In this document: piece by piece, positions 53,738 to 62,575 of the stretch
Position numbering within the stretch: position 1 is the first letter of the stretch
Layout of the letters: the number at the start of each line of letters is the position of its first letter
Assembly (NCBI RefSeq): GCF_000203975.2
Contig: NZ_AFCF02000003.1
Coordinates: 255,327-319,326 of the forward strand
Source of the DNA: Leisingera sp. ANG1
Lineage (GTDB): Bacteria > Pseudomonadota > Alphaproteobacteria > Rhodobacterales > Rhodobacteraceae
Length of the DNA stretch: 64,000 nt
Reading direction: 5' to 3'
Notes under the pieces: generated by a model
Database searches by the model: none
The model's input: the letters and a program-made list of their open reading frames with translations, nothing else
Told to the model about the DNA's origin: nothing
Made by a program: the position numbers and the translations under genes

Positions 53738-54676
53738 GTGGTTCGCTTCACCCTTCGCCAGCTCACCTACCTGACGGAAACCGCGCGGCAGGGTGGTATT
53801 GCCCAGGCGGCGCGGCACCTGAATGTCTCTGCCGCGGCTATCGCCTCGGCACTGGACAAGCTGGAGGCCGCCACCGGCCTGACCCTGTTCGACCGGTTTC
53901 CGGCACAAGGCATGCGGCTGACCCGCGCTGGCGGGACGTTCGCCACCCAGGCCGAGGCGCTGCTGAAGCAGGCCGCTGCACTGGACCGGCAGGCCGCGGA
54001 TCTGGCGTTTGGCCGCACCGGCAGGATCCACATCGGCACCCATCACGCACTGGCGCAGCAGATCGTCCTGCCTGCGGTGCTTGCTTTCCGCGAAAGCCAT
54101 CCGGGTGTCCGTATCGAGGTGAAGGAAGCGGAATACCCGGCATTGGTGGCCGCGCTGGACACTGGCGAGGTGGATGCGCTGGTGGTCTTTGACCAGGGGT
54201 TCGACCCCGGTCGGCATGAGGTTGAAGTTCTTTTGGAGCTGCCGCCTCTGGTTCTGTTGTCAGGCGCACACCCTCTGGCTGCGAAATCCCGGATCAGCCT
54301 GTCCGACCTGACCGGTCTGCCCTATATCTCCGTCTCGCCCGCTGGCCCCGGCCCCAGTTACCTGCAACTGCTGCAGGCCGCGGGCGTCCACCCCGAAGTG
54401 CCGTTCCAATCCCAATCCCGCGAGCTTGTTCAGGCTTACGTCGGCAAGGGGTTCGGTTTCACGCTTGCAGGCTTCCCGCCCAAACAGGACTGCACGACTG
54501 AAGGCGACTCAATCGTTGCGCGACCGCTCAAGGAAAGCATCGGGCACTACAGGGTGGTGATTGCCCGCCCACGCCTAGCAGTTCAATCAGGCCTGACTGA
54601 CCGGTTTTTGGAGCTCTGCAGGCCTCCGGTCTCAAGTTCCGGATTTGCAGGTATTCAAAGATCTGCAAACCCGTGA
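53738..54676 (+). CDS. LysR-family regulator, divergent from the TauD-sulfatase operon
   Basis: A 312-residue LysR protein. Helix-turn-helix residues 1-60 (TLRQLTYLTETARQGGIAQAARHLNVSAAAIASALDKLEA), effector domain 90-295. Start codon is GTG at 53738, with A/G-rich AAAGAAAG upstream. Likely sulfur- or substrate-responsive control of the adjacent operon. Confidence 0.9.
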   Translation: MVRFTLRQLTYLTETARQGGIAQAARHLNVSAAAIASALDKLEAATGLTLFDRFPAQGMRLTRAGGTFATQAEALLKQAAALDRQAADLAFGRTGRIHIGTHHALAQQIVLPAVLAFRESHPGVRIEVKEAEYPALVAALDTGEVDALVVFDQGFDPGRHEVEVLLELPPLVLLSGAHPLAAKSRISLSDLTGLPYISVSPAGPGPSYLQLLQAAGVHPEVPFQSQSRELVQAYVGKGFGFTLAGFPPKQDCTTEGDSIVARPLKESIGHYRVVIARPRLAVQSGLTDRFLELCRPPVSSSGFAGIQRSANP

Positions 54677-54852
54677 TGCTGCCGTTCGTCTTTTCTGCAG
54701 CATCTGTCGCGATGGGTTCAGAGCACCCAATGCACCCGTAACGTTTCCCGAAGAACAAGCAATCGGACAACGGTCATTCAAACCAACAGTAAAATTCAGG
54801 TGTCAGCGCGGTGCTGATGTCTGGGCTTGGCGGGAGGATTGGAGGGCCCAAT

Positions 54853-55485
54853 ATGCCAAGGGTCCAACTTCCCGCAGTCACCCCGAAACGAAAAGCCTGG
54901 AACAAGGGCCGGGTCGTCGGCCAGAAAAGGCCGCTGTTGCCGAAACAAGTGTGGGCAATCCGCGCGCGGCTCGAATTGGCCAGGAATCTGCGTGATCTCA
55001 CGCTGTTCAACGTGGCGATTGATAGCAAGCTTCGCGGATGCGATTTAGTGAAACTGTCCGTCAGCGATTTGGTCAGAGATGACCGCGTTCGCGAGAGGGT
55101 ATCTGTGATCCAGAGCAAAACCCGGCGACCCGTTCAGTTCGAACTCTCTGAAAACACGCGGGATACCATTACTGCATGGATCAAGTCGCCGGAAATGATC
55201 GGCTGCCGTTTCATGTTTCCTAGCCGGTTTCATGACCGCCTACATATCTCAACCCGCCAATATGGCCGACTTGTGCGGGATTGGGTGGCTGCGATTGGGT
55301 TGGAACCCAGCGGCTACGGCACCCATTCGCTGCGCCGGACCAAGGCGGCGGAGATCTACCGCAAAACCGGAAATCTCAGAGCAGTTCAACTGTTGCTCGG
55401 GCACACAAAGGTTGACAGCACTGTCAGATATCTTGGTATCGAACTTGAAGATGCGTTGAGCATCGCCGAGCAAATCGACATTTGA
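54853..55485 (+). CDS. Short tyrosine recombinase/integrase
   Basis: A 210-residue phage-integrase-family protein with almost only the catalytic domain. Catalytic residues: Arg in DSKLRGCDLVKL, Lys in IQSKTRRPV, HSLRRTK (His-x-x-Arg), LLLGHTK and nucleophile Tyr in VRYLGIE. The core-binding domain of normal integrases (about 350-400 residues) is absent. ATG at 54853 is chosen; an upstream start at 54811 adds 14 unlikely residues. It stands alone between the LysR and cupin genes with no visible attachment repeats, so it may be a relic of a past integration or a stand-alone recombinase of a type common in proteobacteria. Confidence 0.88.
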   Translation: MPRVQLPAVTPKRKAWNKGRVVGQKRPLLPKQVWAIRARLELARNLRDLTLFNVAIDSKLRGCDLVKLSVSDLVRDDRVRERVSVIQSKTRRPVQFELSENTRDTITAWIKSPEMIGCRFMFPSRFHDRLHISTRQYGRLVRDWVAAIGLEPSGYGTHSLRRTKAAEIYRKTGNLRAVQLLLGHTKVDSTVRYLGIELEDALSIAEQIDI

Positions 55486-55807
55486 ACCACCTTGGCGGGC
55501 GGCACTTGCCGTTCGCCAATCCAGACCAGACCTACGGTCGCACCGCTGCAGTGTTACGGTTCGAGCCCTAAGCGGCCGCTTCTACCAAGCTTGATTGCTG
55601 CAAACGCAAAGGGCTGCACTATAACCCGAAGCTGACATACTGCTCATTTAGAAACAGGAAGGTACGGTCTTTCGGGAGAGGCGTGGCCACACCGCATGTC
55701 AAACGGCAGGTGGGCATTCCAGGTGACCGAGCCAAACACCTGACCGCAATCCTTTGGTTTGCAACTGGCGACTTCGCAACACCGCAAAAGGAGTTCAATT
55801 GAAGACG
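55486..55807. other. Intergenic region between recombinase and cupin genes
   Basis: About 320 bases. No gene, tRNA or clear repeat is visible. A possible recombinase attachment site cannot be recognised without comparison to other genomes. Confidence 0.5.
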
Positions 55808-56350
55808 TCAGTACTCTGGCAATTCTGCTGAGTGGCGCTTCATCTTGTCAAAATTGTCCATTGAAAACTCTACCGGTTCCCCAGTTTCCCAATCAAACAG
55901 GTCGCGTTTGAGGGTCGTAAGTGGCCCCATGTAGACGTGCAAGGCCAGGGACGGTTTTTCGCCATCACCAACAACTGCATGAATTCCATCGTCTTCCAGA
56001 GTGAAAACCTCTCCGGCTTTCACTATATGAGTTCTTTCGTGCTGCAACTGCCCCCCGTCGCGCTTGAAGAGAATATTCTTCTCCCCCCCAGAGTAAGCCG
56101 CGATGTGAACCTTCAGCCTATGCTCATGAGGCGGCATGGTGACGTGGGGCTGAAACCGGCAGCGCCAGATTGAGACCTGTTCGTCCTGATAAAGCATGAT
56201 TTCGTCTTCACCATCAACTTCTGTTGCCGCGATGACAGGCTCAGGATCAGCTACATAGCGCTCCAGTACCAAGCGAATTTCTTCATTCGGCATGCTGCTT
56301 GCCGCTGCTGTGCGTACGTCTTCGACAACAGTTTCAAAAGTAAAGCTCAT
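55808..56350 (-). CDS. Cupin-fold protein, cysteine dioxygenase-like
   Basis: A 180-residue double-stranded beta-helix protein. The metal site looks like PPHEHRLKVHIAAYSG (HxH and a third His), with the second cupin motif near GDGEKPSLALHVYMGPL. Size and pattern fit the cysteine dioxygenase-type metal enzymes (thiol dioxygenases), but the exact substrate is open. GGAGG precedes the start by 6 nt. It is upstream of, and parallel to, no other intact gene; the truncated DMT transporter on the same strand ends 218 nt before it. Confidence 0.75.
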   Translation of the reverse strand: MSFTFETVVEDVRTAAASSMPNEEIRLVLERYVADPEPVIAATEVDGEDEIMLYQDEQVSIWRCRFQPHVTMPPHEHRLKVHIAAYSGGEKNILFKRDGGQLQHERTHIVKAGEVFTLEDDGIHAVVGDGEKPSLALHVYMGPLTTLKRDLFDWETGEPVEFSMDNFDKMKRHSAELPEY

Positions 56351-56568
56351 CGGTTCCTCCGGGTGGCCATTGAGAGGGTGGACAGGATTTAAGAGGCAAC
56401 TTCAAACTCTTGGACACTCCGGGAATCTGCAACGTTGAAAAAATTCACGCACAGGTGAGGAGATTTAATCTGCCTGTACAGGTCAAGGAGGCAGCTTGGA
56501 TCTGAGTGCGAAGGCAAGGAAACGATGCGTGAATATGGGGCTTGTGTTTGTGCCTTGGCCCGTCCGCA

Positions 56569-57438
56569 TTACTCAGCGGGCACCACACATGCTTGCTGAG
56601 CAGCCTTTGCAGATCGCAAATCGAAGTATCGATTGGCTATGAGCGCAGACAGGATCAAGGCAATACCTGCCTTCTGCAGAGCTGTAACCTGTGTTTGATA
56701 CACAAGGTAGGAGAGGATCAATCCGAATACGGGGACAAGCAAGCTAAAGCGCACAATCTTTTCACCGCCATACCGGCTGATCAAGTAATTCCAGATCCCG
56801 TATCCGCCGAGGTATGCAATCAAAATCCAGCCGATAAGAACCGCAGCATAGACCAGCTCAGTGGCGGTAAGGCCAACGAGATTGTGATGAATCATCCCTT
56901 CAGTTGCGTTCGCCCAGATCGTCACAGGGATGCTGATGAAAACGCTGGCATAGATTAGAACCGGGAACATGGCGACGTCAGGGGTCTTTTGTTCAATCCG
57001 GGAAATGGTGACATTGCCTACCGACCATGAAAACGCCGCCATGACCAAAAACAGAACGGCAACTGTACCTGTCGCTGTTGCCCCACGACCCGCGGCAGCA
57101 ACCAAATAGACGCCGAAAAGGCCCAGCAGCAGCACGCCAATTGTGGAGAGGGCGAAGGGTTTGCGATAGAGAACAGATAGGAGAACTGGAGTGAAGAACG
57201 CCTGCAGCTGAAGCAGCACCGACGCAATCCCCGGAGAGGCTCCCAAATCCAGTCCGATATTCTGGAACCCATATTGGCACCCGCCAGCAGCCACGCCCCA
57301 AAGGGCCACGAGGTGAAGGTTCTTTGGACGCTTTACAAAGGGCAAGAACAGCCAGCAGGCTAGAAACTGAACCGCCAGAATTGAAATTGGCCCCGTAAAG
57401 CCAATCAGCTCTTTGATTGCGATGAAGTTTGCACCCCA
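56569..57438 (-). pseudogene. DMT/EamA-family transporter, N-terminus cut off by an IS element
   Basis: Ten-segment drug/metabolite transporter lacking its first 10-15 residues. The family start WGANFIAIKELIGF is readable at about 57438-57397, just inside the junction with the IS left end at 57439; no proper start codon remains, although the frame stays open into the IS and a TTG at 57345 could start a shorter product. The rest is undamaged: two EamA repeats with AASPGIASVLLQLQAFFTPVL-type and YGIWNYLISRYG motifs. It is therefore a recent loss. Confidence 0.8.
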
Positions 57439-57503
57439 TGACGTGCTCCCCTGAAAAGTCCGCGATTTGAAGTTAGCCTGTTCTCCAAGCGAGGAGACAG
57501 ACG

Positions 57504-57770
57504 ATGCGGAAAAGCCGTTTCAGCGAAGAGCAGATCATTGGCATCCTGAAGGAGCACCAAGCCGGAATGGGGGCGAAGGAACTGTGCCGGAAGCACGGCA
57601 TCAGCGATGGCACTTTCTACAAATGGCGTTCGAAGTATGGCGGCATGGATGTGTCCGAGGCCAAGAGGCTGAAGGCTCTGGAGATCGAGAACGCCAAGCT
57701 CAAGAAGATGTTGGCCGAGCACATGCTTGATGTGGCAACGCTGAAAGAGATGCTGGGAAAAAACTTTTGA
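57504..57770 (+). CDS. IS3-family transposase OrfA
   Basis: An 88-residue OrfA: helix-turn-helix [45 protein letters not shown], then a leucine-zipper [25 protein letters not shown]. It overlaps orfB by 4 nt in the -1 frame; in this group a programmed -1 frameshift near AAAAAACTTTTGA makes the OrfAB fusion transposase. Confidence 0.93.
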   Translation: MRKSRFSEEQIIGILKEHQAGMGAKELCRKHGISDGTFYKWRSKYGGMDVSEAKRLKALEIENAKLKKMLAEHMLDVATLKEMLGKNF

Positions 57771-58612
57771 AGCCCGGTGCAAGGCGGAGAGCCGTGGACT
57801 GGGCCATGACAGAGAAGAACTACAACCAGCGGCGGGCCTGTGCCCTGGCCGGGATTGATCCGCGCGTCTATCGGCGTAGATCAACCAGGCCTGCGGACGC
57901 CGAGTTGCGAGAGAGGCTGAAGGAGCTGTCCAGCGAACGGCGGCGCTTTGGCTATCGTCGGCTGCACCTGCTGCTCGGCCGCGAGGGCTGGAAGGTGAAC
58001 TGGAAGAAGCTCTACCGGATCTACCGCGAAGAGGGGCTGAGCGTGCGCAAGCGCGGCGGGCGGAAACGCGCCATTGGGACGCGTGCGCCCATGGCGTTCC
58101 CGCAAGGGCCGAACCAGAGATGGTCGCTGGACTTCGTCTCGGACAGCCTGTCCGATGGCCGCCGATTCCGGGTGCTCTGCGTCATAGACGACTTCAGCCG
58201 GGAATGCCTGGCCGCGGTCGTGGACACCTCACTCTCCGGCCAGCGGGTTGCCCGTGAGCTCGATAATATCGCCCGAACGCGTGGCTATCCCTGCATGGTG
58301 GTCAGCGATAATGGGACCGAACTGACGTCGAATGCCATTCTGAAATGGCAGGAAGACCGGAAGGTCGAGTGGCACTACATCGCGCCAGGCAAGCCCATGC
58401 AGAACGGCTTTGTCGAAAGCTTCAACGGCCGCCTCCGGGACGAGTGCCTGAACGAGCACTTGTTCGCCAACCTGCGCCACGCCCGAGAGCTGATCGCGGC
58501 CTGGCGTGACGATTACAATCACCATCGCCCGCATACGAGCCTCGACGGGCTCACCCCGTGGGAGTATCACCAACGGTCAGTAGAGGACCAAACCCAGAAC
58601 AGGGCGAACTAA
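57767..58612 (+). CDS. IS3-family transposase OrfB (DDE catalytic part)
   Basis: A 281-residue retroviral-integrase-like domain. Catalytic DDE: Asp in RWSLDFVSD, Asp in VVSDNGTEL, Glu in [14 protein letters not shown]_21 segment [17 protein letters not shown] near residue 55. The first codon is TTG and probably not a real start; expression is expected through frameshifting from OrfA. No damage seen. Confidence 0.93.
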   Translation: MKPGARRRAVDWAMTEKNYNQRRACALAGIDPRVYRRRSTRPADAELRERLKELSSERRRFGYRRLHLLLGREGWKVNWKKLYRIYREEGLSVRKRGGRKRAIGTRAPMAFPQGPNQRWSLDFVSDSLSDGRRFRVLCVIDDFSRECLAAVVDTSLSGQRVARELDNIARTRGYPCMVVSDNGTELTSNAILKWQEDRKVEWHYIAPGKPMQNGFVESFNGRLRDECLNEHLFANLRHARELIAAWRDDYNHHRPHTSLDGLTPWEYHQRSVEDQTQNRAN

Positions 58613-58641
58613 TAACCGCGGACTCTGCGGGGAGCACGTCA

Positions 58642-59187
58642 GTACCGTTCCGAACCGGGTTTGGCTCGCTGACATTACTTACGTCGATACGAACGAAGGA
58701 TGGCTCTACGTTGCCGCCATCAAGGACATGGCCACGCGTGAAATCGTGGGTTGGGCCATGGGCGATCATCTGCGATCCGAACTGTGCTGTGATGCCCTGA
58801 ACATGGCCCTGGGACGCCGTGGCCCCGTTCCTGGGCTCATTCATCATTCGGATCGCGGCGTGCAATATGCAGGCAGCGAATACCGCGCGCTGCTCGGGTC
58901 CGCGAAGATCATCCAATCAATGAGCCGAACCGGCGAATGCCTGGATAACGCACCAATGGAAAGTTTCTTCGCATCACTGAAAAAGGAACTGGTTCATCGG
59001 GAGCGCTTCAAAACGCGCGCCCAGGCAAAGGCTGCGATCTTCGAATACATTGAGGTCTTCTACAACCGTCAGAGGCGGCATTCAGCCATCGGCTACCAAA
59101 CACCCGCGCAAGCGTATGAAAACATGGATTGGAAAAACGCTGCATAGGGTCAATAATCAAACTGTCCGGAAATCGGGACGAACTCCA
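58642..59187 (+). pseudogene. IS3-family OrfB, C-terminal half, with right terminal repeat
   Basis: Open from the junction at 58642 to the stop at 59147: VWLADITYVDTNEGWLYVA (first catalytic Asp), HHSDRGVQYAG (second Asp) and LDNAPMESFFASLKKEL (Glu). The N-terminal part and orfA are missing. The right end CCCGA...GGGACGAACTCCA finishes at 59187 and matches the outer end of the relic at 50905-51083. Confidence 0.82.
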
Positions 59188-59281
59188 CTTTGATTTACTT
59201 GCACGGAGGCGGACATTGACCGTCGCGTAATTTTGATTGGGCACAACATCCTCAGTACAGCGGACAGCGCGGTGGCTGAAT

Positions 59282-60199
59282 TCACACACCGCCGTCCCGG
59301 TCCCAGGGTGGCTCCTCACCGCCGAGGTGTTCCAGGATGAAATCAATGAAAACCCGAACCTTGGCAGGCAGATAGCGGCGCTCCGGGTAGATGGCATAAA
59401 GGGTCTGCGACGGCAGCAGGCAGTGCGGCAGCACTCGCACCAGCCGACCCGCCGCCAGATCCGGACCGGCGGTGAAGGTCGGCAGCCGGCCGATGCCAGT
59501 GCCGCCCAGGATCGCCTCCCGCAGCGCTTCGCCGTTGTTGACGCTGTAGCTTCCGCCGGGCCGGAAGGTCTCCAATTCGCCGCCACAGTTAAAGACCCAT
59601 TCCTGAAAATCCCTGCTGTAGGAATACTGGAGGCAATTATGGCTGCGCAGATCGCTGACCGTTTCCGGCACACCGCGGCGCTCCAGATACGCCGGGGCGG
59701 CAACCAGGACATTGTGCAATGGCGCAATCTTGCGTGCCACCAGCGCGGAATCTGCCAGCGTGCCGCCGCGCAGCGCCAGGTCGAACCCGTCCGCAAACAA
59801 GTCCGTCAGCCGGTCATCCATCACCATGTCCACAGTCACGCCGGGATAGCGCGCCAGAAAGGCAGAGATCAGCGGCGCCACGTGCAAGCGCCCGAAAGCC
59901 ATCGGCACATTCACCCTGAGGCGCCCCTTGGGGGCCTCTTGCAGCGCCAGCACGCTGTCCTCGGCCTCCTGTGCCGCCTCCTGCGCCCGGACCGCATGGG
60001 CATAGAAATGCTCTCCTGCCTCGGTCAGGCTGACATTGCGGGTGGAGCGGTGAAACAGCTGCGCCCCCAGCCGCTTCTCGATCTGGGTGATCCGCTTGCT
60101 GACTGCGGACTTGGTCACCCCCAGCCGCCGCGCGGCCGCGGCAAACCCCTGCGTTTCGGCAACCGCCACGACCACCGGGATGTCTCCCATTCCTTCCAT
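59282..60199 (-). CDS. LysR-family regulator, divergent from glutathionyl-hydroquinone reductase
   Basis: A 305-residue LysR protein of the DsdC/AaeR-like, LTTR_8-type group: HTH at residues 1-60 (IPVVVAVAETQGFAAAARRLGVTKSAVSKRITQIEKRLG), STRNVSLTEAGEHFY, effector domain after 90. Start at 60199 has GGAG 7 nt upstream. Located 110 nt from the divergent reductase gene, which it probably controls. Confidence 0.92.
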   Translation of the reverse strand: MEGMGDIPVVVAVAETQGFAAAARRLGVTKSAVSKRITQIEKRLGAQLFHRSTRNVSLTEAGEHFYAHAVRAQEAAQEAEDSVLALQEAPKGRLRVNVPMAFGRLHVAPLISAFLARYPGVTVDMVMDDRLTDLFADGFDLALRGGTLADSALVARKIAPLHNVLVAAPAYLERRGVPETVSDLRSHNCLQYSYSRDFQEWVFNCGGELETFRPGGSYSVNNGEALREAILGGTGIGRLPTFTAGPDLAAGRLVRVLPHCLLPSQTLYAIYPERRYLPAKVRVFIDFILEHLGGEEPPWDRDGGV

Positions 60200-60309
60200 T
60201 GGCAATCTCCGATAAGGGTGAGTTTTTCTCAACATGGGGTTTCACTTTAGCCGGATTATCGTCCGTATTGAAACCGCATACCTTTGCCGGGTCATCAAGG
60301 AGACGACCT

Positions 60310-61275
60310 ATGGCAAAGATGCTGATCGACGGTGTGCTCACCGAAAAGCCGAAACCGGGAGACGGCGTTTTCCGCCGCATGAGCAGCGGTATCCGCGGAT
60401 GGATCGAGCCGCGGGCGGATGCGGAATTCCCGGCTGAATCCGGACGCTACCACCTCTATGTTTCCATGGCTTGCCCCTGGAGCCATCGCACCACGATCCT
60501 GCGCGCGCTGAAGGGGCTGGAGGAGATCATCACCGTTACCCAAATGCTGCCGCTGGCAGGCCCCGACGGCTGGCAGATCGACACCACGGCCCATGACCCC
60601 GCAGCCGGGGTGCCGCGGGATGAGTACCTCTATCAGGTCTATCAACAGGCAGATCCCGGCCACACGGGACCGGTCACGGTGCCGGTGCTGCTCGACAAAC
60701 AAACCGGCCGCATTGTCAGTAACGACTCCGGCGAGATCATGCGGATGCTGAGTTCGGCCTTCGACGGGCTGACAGGCGCCGCCCAGGATTTCTACCCGCC
60801 GGAGCTGCAGCAGGACATCGACCGGATCAGCGCCGAAATCTACGCGCCGGTTAACAATGGCGTCTACCGCGCTGGCTTTGCCACCACCCAGGCAGCCTAT
60901 GACGAGGCCATTGCTGCCCTGTTTGGCAAGCTGGACGAGCTGGACGCCCTGCTCGGCACCCGCCGCTACCTGACCGGGGAGCAGATCACCGAGGCGGACT
61001 GGCGCCTGTTCACCACCCTTGTCCGCTTTGATCCGGTCTATGCAACCCATTTCAAGACCGACCGCAAGCGGATCGCCGAATACCGCAACCTCGGCCCCTA
61101 TCTGCGCGACCTTTATCAGGTGCCCGGCGTGGCCGGCACGATCAATATGGAAGCGATCCGACAGCACTATTTCCTGAGCCACCGGCACATCAACCCGCAC
61201 GGGATCATCTCCGCTGGTCCGGAACAGGATCTGAGCCGCCCGCACGGGCGGGACAGCACAGCCCTGTGCGCCTGA
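60310..61275 (+). CDS. Glutathionyl-hydroquinone reductase (YqjG/PcpF-type Xi-class GST)
   Basis: A 321-residue enzyme that removes glutathione from glutathionyl-hydroquinones. The family core RYHLYVSMACPWSHRTTILRALKGLE carries the catalytic Cys55 in CPW; PVTVPVLLDKQTGRIVSNDSGEIMRML supplies the glutathione site; the C-terminal half has the ITEADWRLFTTLVRFDPVY and NLGPYLRDLYQVPGVA stretches typical for this class. AAGGAGA precedes ATG 60310. Divergent LysR suggests induction by quinones. Confidence 0.94.
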   Translation: MAKMLIDGVLTEKPKPGDGVFRRMSSGIRGWIEPRADAEFPAESGRYHLYVSMACPWSHRTTILRALKGLEEIITVTQMLPLAGPDGWQIDTTAHDPAAGVPRDEYLYQVYQQADPGHTGPVTVPVLLDKQTGRIVSNDSGEIMRMLSSAFDGLTGAAQDFYPPELQQDIDRISAEIYAPVNNGVYRAGFATTQAAYDEAIAALFGKLDELDALLGTRRYLTGEQITEADWRLFTTLVRFDPVYATHFKTDRKRIAEYRNLGPYLRDLYQVPGVAGTINMEAIRQHYFLSHRHINPHGIISAGPEQDLSRPHGRDSTALCA

Positions 61276-61337
61276 ACCTCTCACGCCGCAACCGGACCGG
61301 GGCCGCTTCCCCGGGCACTGAACTGGAGAATTCCACC

Positions 61338-62150
61338 ATGAAACTGCTTTCAAAATTTGCCGTGGCCGCCACCGTGCTGTGGCTGCCCTCCCAGGGTCTT
61401 GCCGGCGCAGAGGACACTGCCGGCCTCCTGAAACTGGAATACACCGACGGCCGCCCGGCTTCGATCGGCGTGGAGGACGTGAACACGGTTCTGCACGGCG
61501 TCGGGGTCCGCGTCAGCACCATTGCGATCCCTGATCAGGCGCTGCCCGTGCTGGAAGCCTCCCGCAGCCGCGCCATTACTGCGGAGGAAGAGGCGCAGCT
61601 GATCTCCGGCTTCGCACTCAGCCGCGAAGACCTGCTGGCAGAGATCGCCGCCGCGGGACGGAAGCCCACAGTCGAAAACGGCGGCTCCCTCACCACCTCC
61701 GAGCCAGGCGTCGCGCCTTATCCCAAGGTTTATGATATGAACAAGATGGACGCCGAGACCCGGATCTGGGTCCACAAGAAATTCGGCCCGCTGCACATCA
61801 ACCACGCCGAAGACGGCACCGGCATTGATGAGGTGATGACCATCGTCTCCGGCGGCCCCTGGGTCTGGTTCTTCGAACTGCCCGGGGATGTCATCGGCAA
61901 GCTGACCCTTGGCCATGTCGGCCCGGAGGGTGAAGCCTGGCGCATCAGCTACCCAGGCATCCGCCCGCACGGCGGCTTCCTGGACCCGGAGTATGGCCTG
62001 GTTGTTGCCTATGCGCACGGGCCGGAGCAGTTCGAGATCCACTTTGACGCGGACAATATCGCCGGTTCCCGCCTGAACGGCACCAACGCTTGGATCGACA
62101 TGTCCGGGGACAAGCCTTTGCTTCTGGATCCGCCGCTGACCGGCAACTGA
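61338..62150 (+). CDS. Secreted protein of unknown function
   Basis: A 270-residue protein with a Sec signal peptide (residues 1-22, ends GLAGAED). I do not recognise the family. Visible: a first part with regular beta-type segments (TAGLLKLEYTDGRPASIGVEDVNTVL; IAIPDQALPVLEASRSRAITAEEEAQLISGFALS) and a second part rich in Gly, Trp and His (KKFGPLHINHAEDGTGIDEVMTIVSGGPWVWFFELPGDV; EQFEIHFDADN). No metal-binding cluster is certain. GGAG stands 9 nt before the start. It follows the quinone reductase gene by 62 nt, probably in one transcript, and a strong hairpin follows it. Confidence 0.8.
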   Translation: MKLLSKFAVAATVLWLPSQGLAGAEDTAGLLKLEYTDGRPASIGVEDVNTVLHGVGVRVSTIAIPDQALPVLEASRSRAITAEEEAQLISGFALSREDLLAEIAAAGRKPTVENGGSLTTSEPGVAPYPKVYDMNKMDAETRIWVHKKFGPLHINHAEDGTGIDEVMTIVSGGPWVWFFELPGDVIGKLTLGHVGPEGEAWRISYPGIRPHGGFLDPEYGLVVAYAHGPEQFEIHFDADNIAGSRLNGTNAWIDMSGDKPLLLDPPLTGN

Positions 62151-62161
62151 CACTTACGCGG

Positions 62162-62186
62162 CTGCCGGCGGCCGAGCCGCCGGCAG
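62162..62186 (+). terminator. Hairpin terminator after the secreted-protein gene
   Basis: A perfect 11-bp stem CTGCCGGCGGC / GCCGCCGGCAG with a 3-base loop (CGA), followed by a pyrimidine tract (TCCCTTCCTCTCTC) rather than a pure T-run. Confidence 0.6.
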
Positions 62187-62214
62187 TCCCTTCCTCTCTC
62201 ATCCCGGTGACCTG

Positions 62215-62501
62215 ATGAAATCCCCCGTTCTTACCATCGACTTCTTCCACGACGCGGTCTGCGGCTGGTGCTTTGTGATGTCTCCAAAGCTGCGCAAACT
62301 GGCCGCTGAATTTCCAATCCGGGTGCGCCACCGCACCTTTGTCCTGCAAGACTCGCCCGCCAAGCTGGCCGCTGCCTTCGGTTCTGCGGAAAAAGCCAAA
62401 TCCGCCATTCTGGGCCATTGGGAGCGATGCGCCGAACATGACGAAGGGGGCCGCATCAATGTGGAGGGGATGCGCCGCCAGCGCTCTCCCTATCCCACCG
62501 G
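62215..62501 (+). pseudogene. DsbA/FrnE-family oxidoreductase, 3' part lost to an IS insertion
   Basis: The first 96 residues of a thioredoxin-fold protein: LTIDFFHDAVCGWCFVMSPKLRKLA with the redox motif CGWC, then FVLQDSPAKL, ILGHWERCAEHDEGGRINVEGM and RSPYPTG, as in FrnE-type DsbA proteins (about 210 residues). After codon 96 the sequence becomes IS3-element DNA (62502), and the frame ends inside it at 62619. The remaining C-terminal half, if it exists, lies beyond the right edge of the window. Confidence 0.82.
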
Positions 62502-62575
62502 TGTCCGTCGTCAGAGATTTTGGGCCATTTGGCTGCCTGAGCGAAGAGAGGGTCTGGCTCATCTGGTTGGTTTGA

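Larger units (their letters stand above)
57439..58641 (+). mobile_element. Complete IS3-family element, 1203 bp
   Basis: Bounded by inverted repeats that both read TGACGTGCTCCCC inward, followed by (A/-)GTCCGCG; orfA and orfB lie between. Flanking bases (CCCA left, GTAC right) do not form a target duplication, so the element sits at a rearrangement junction: DMT gene on the left, half of a different IS3 element on the right. Confidence 0.88.
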
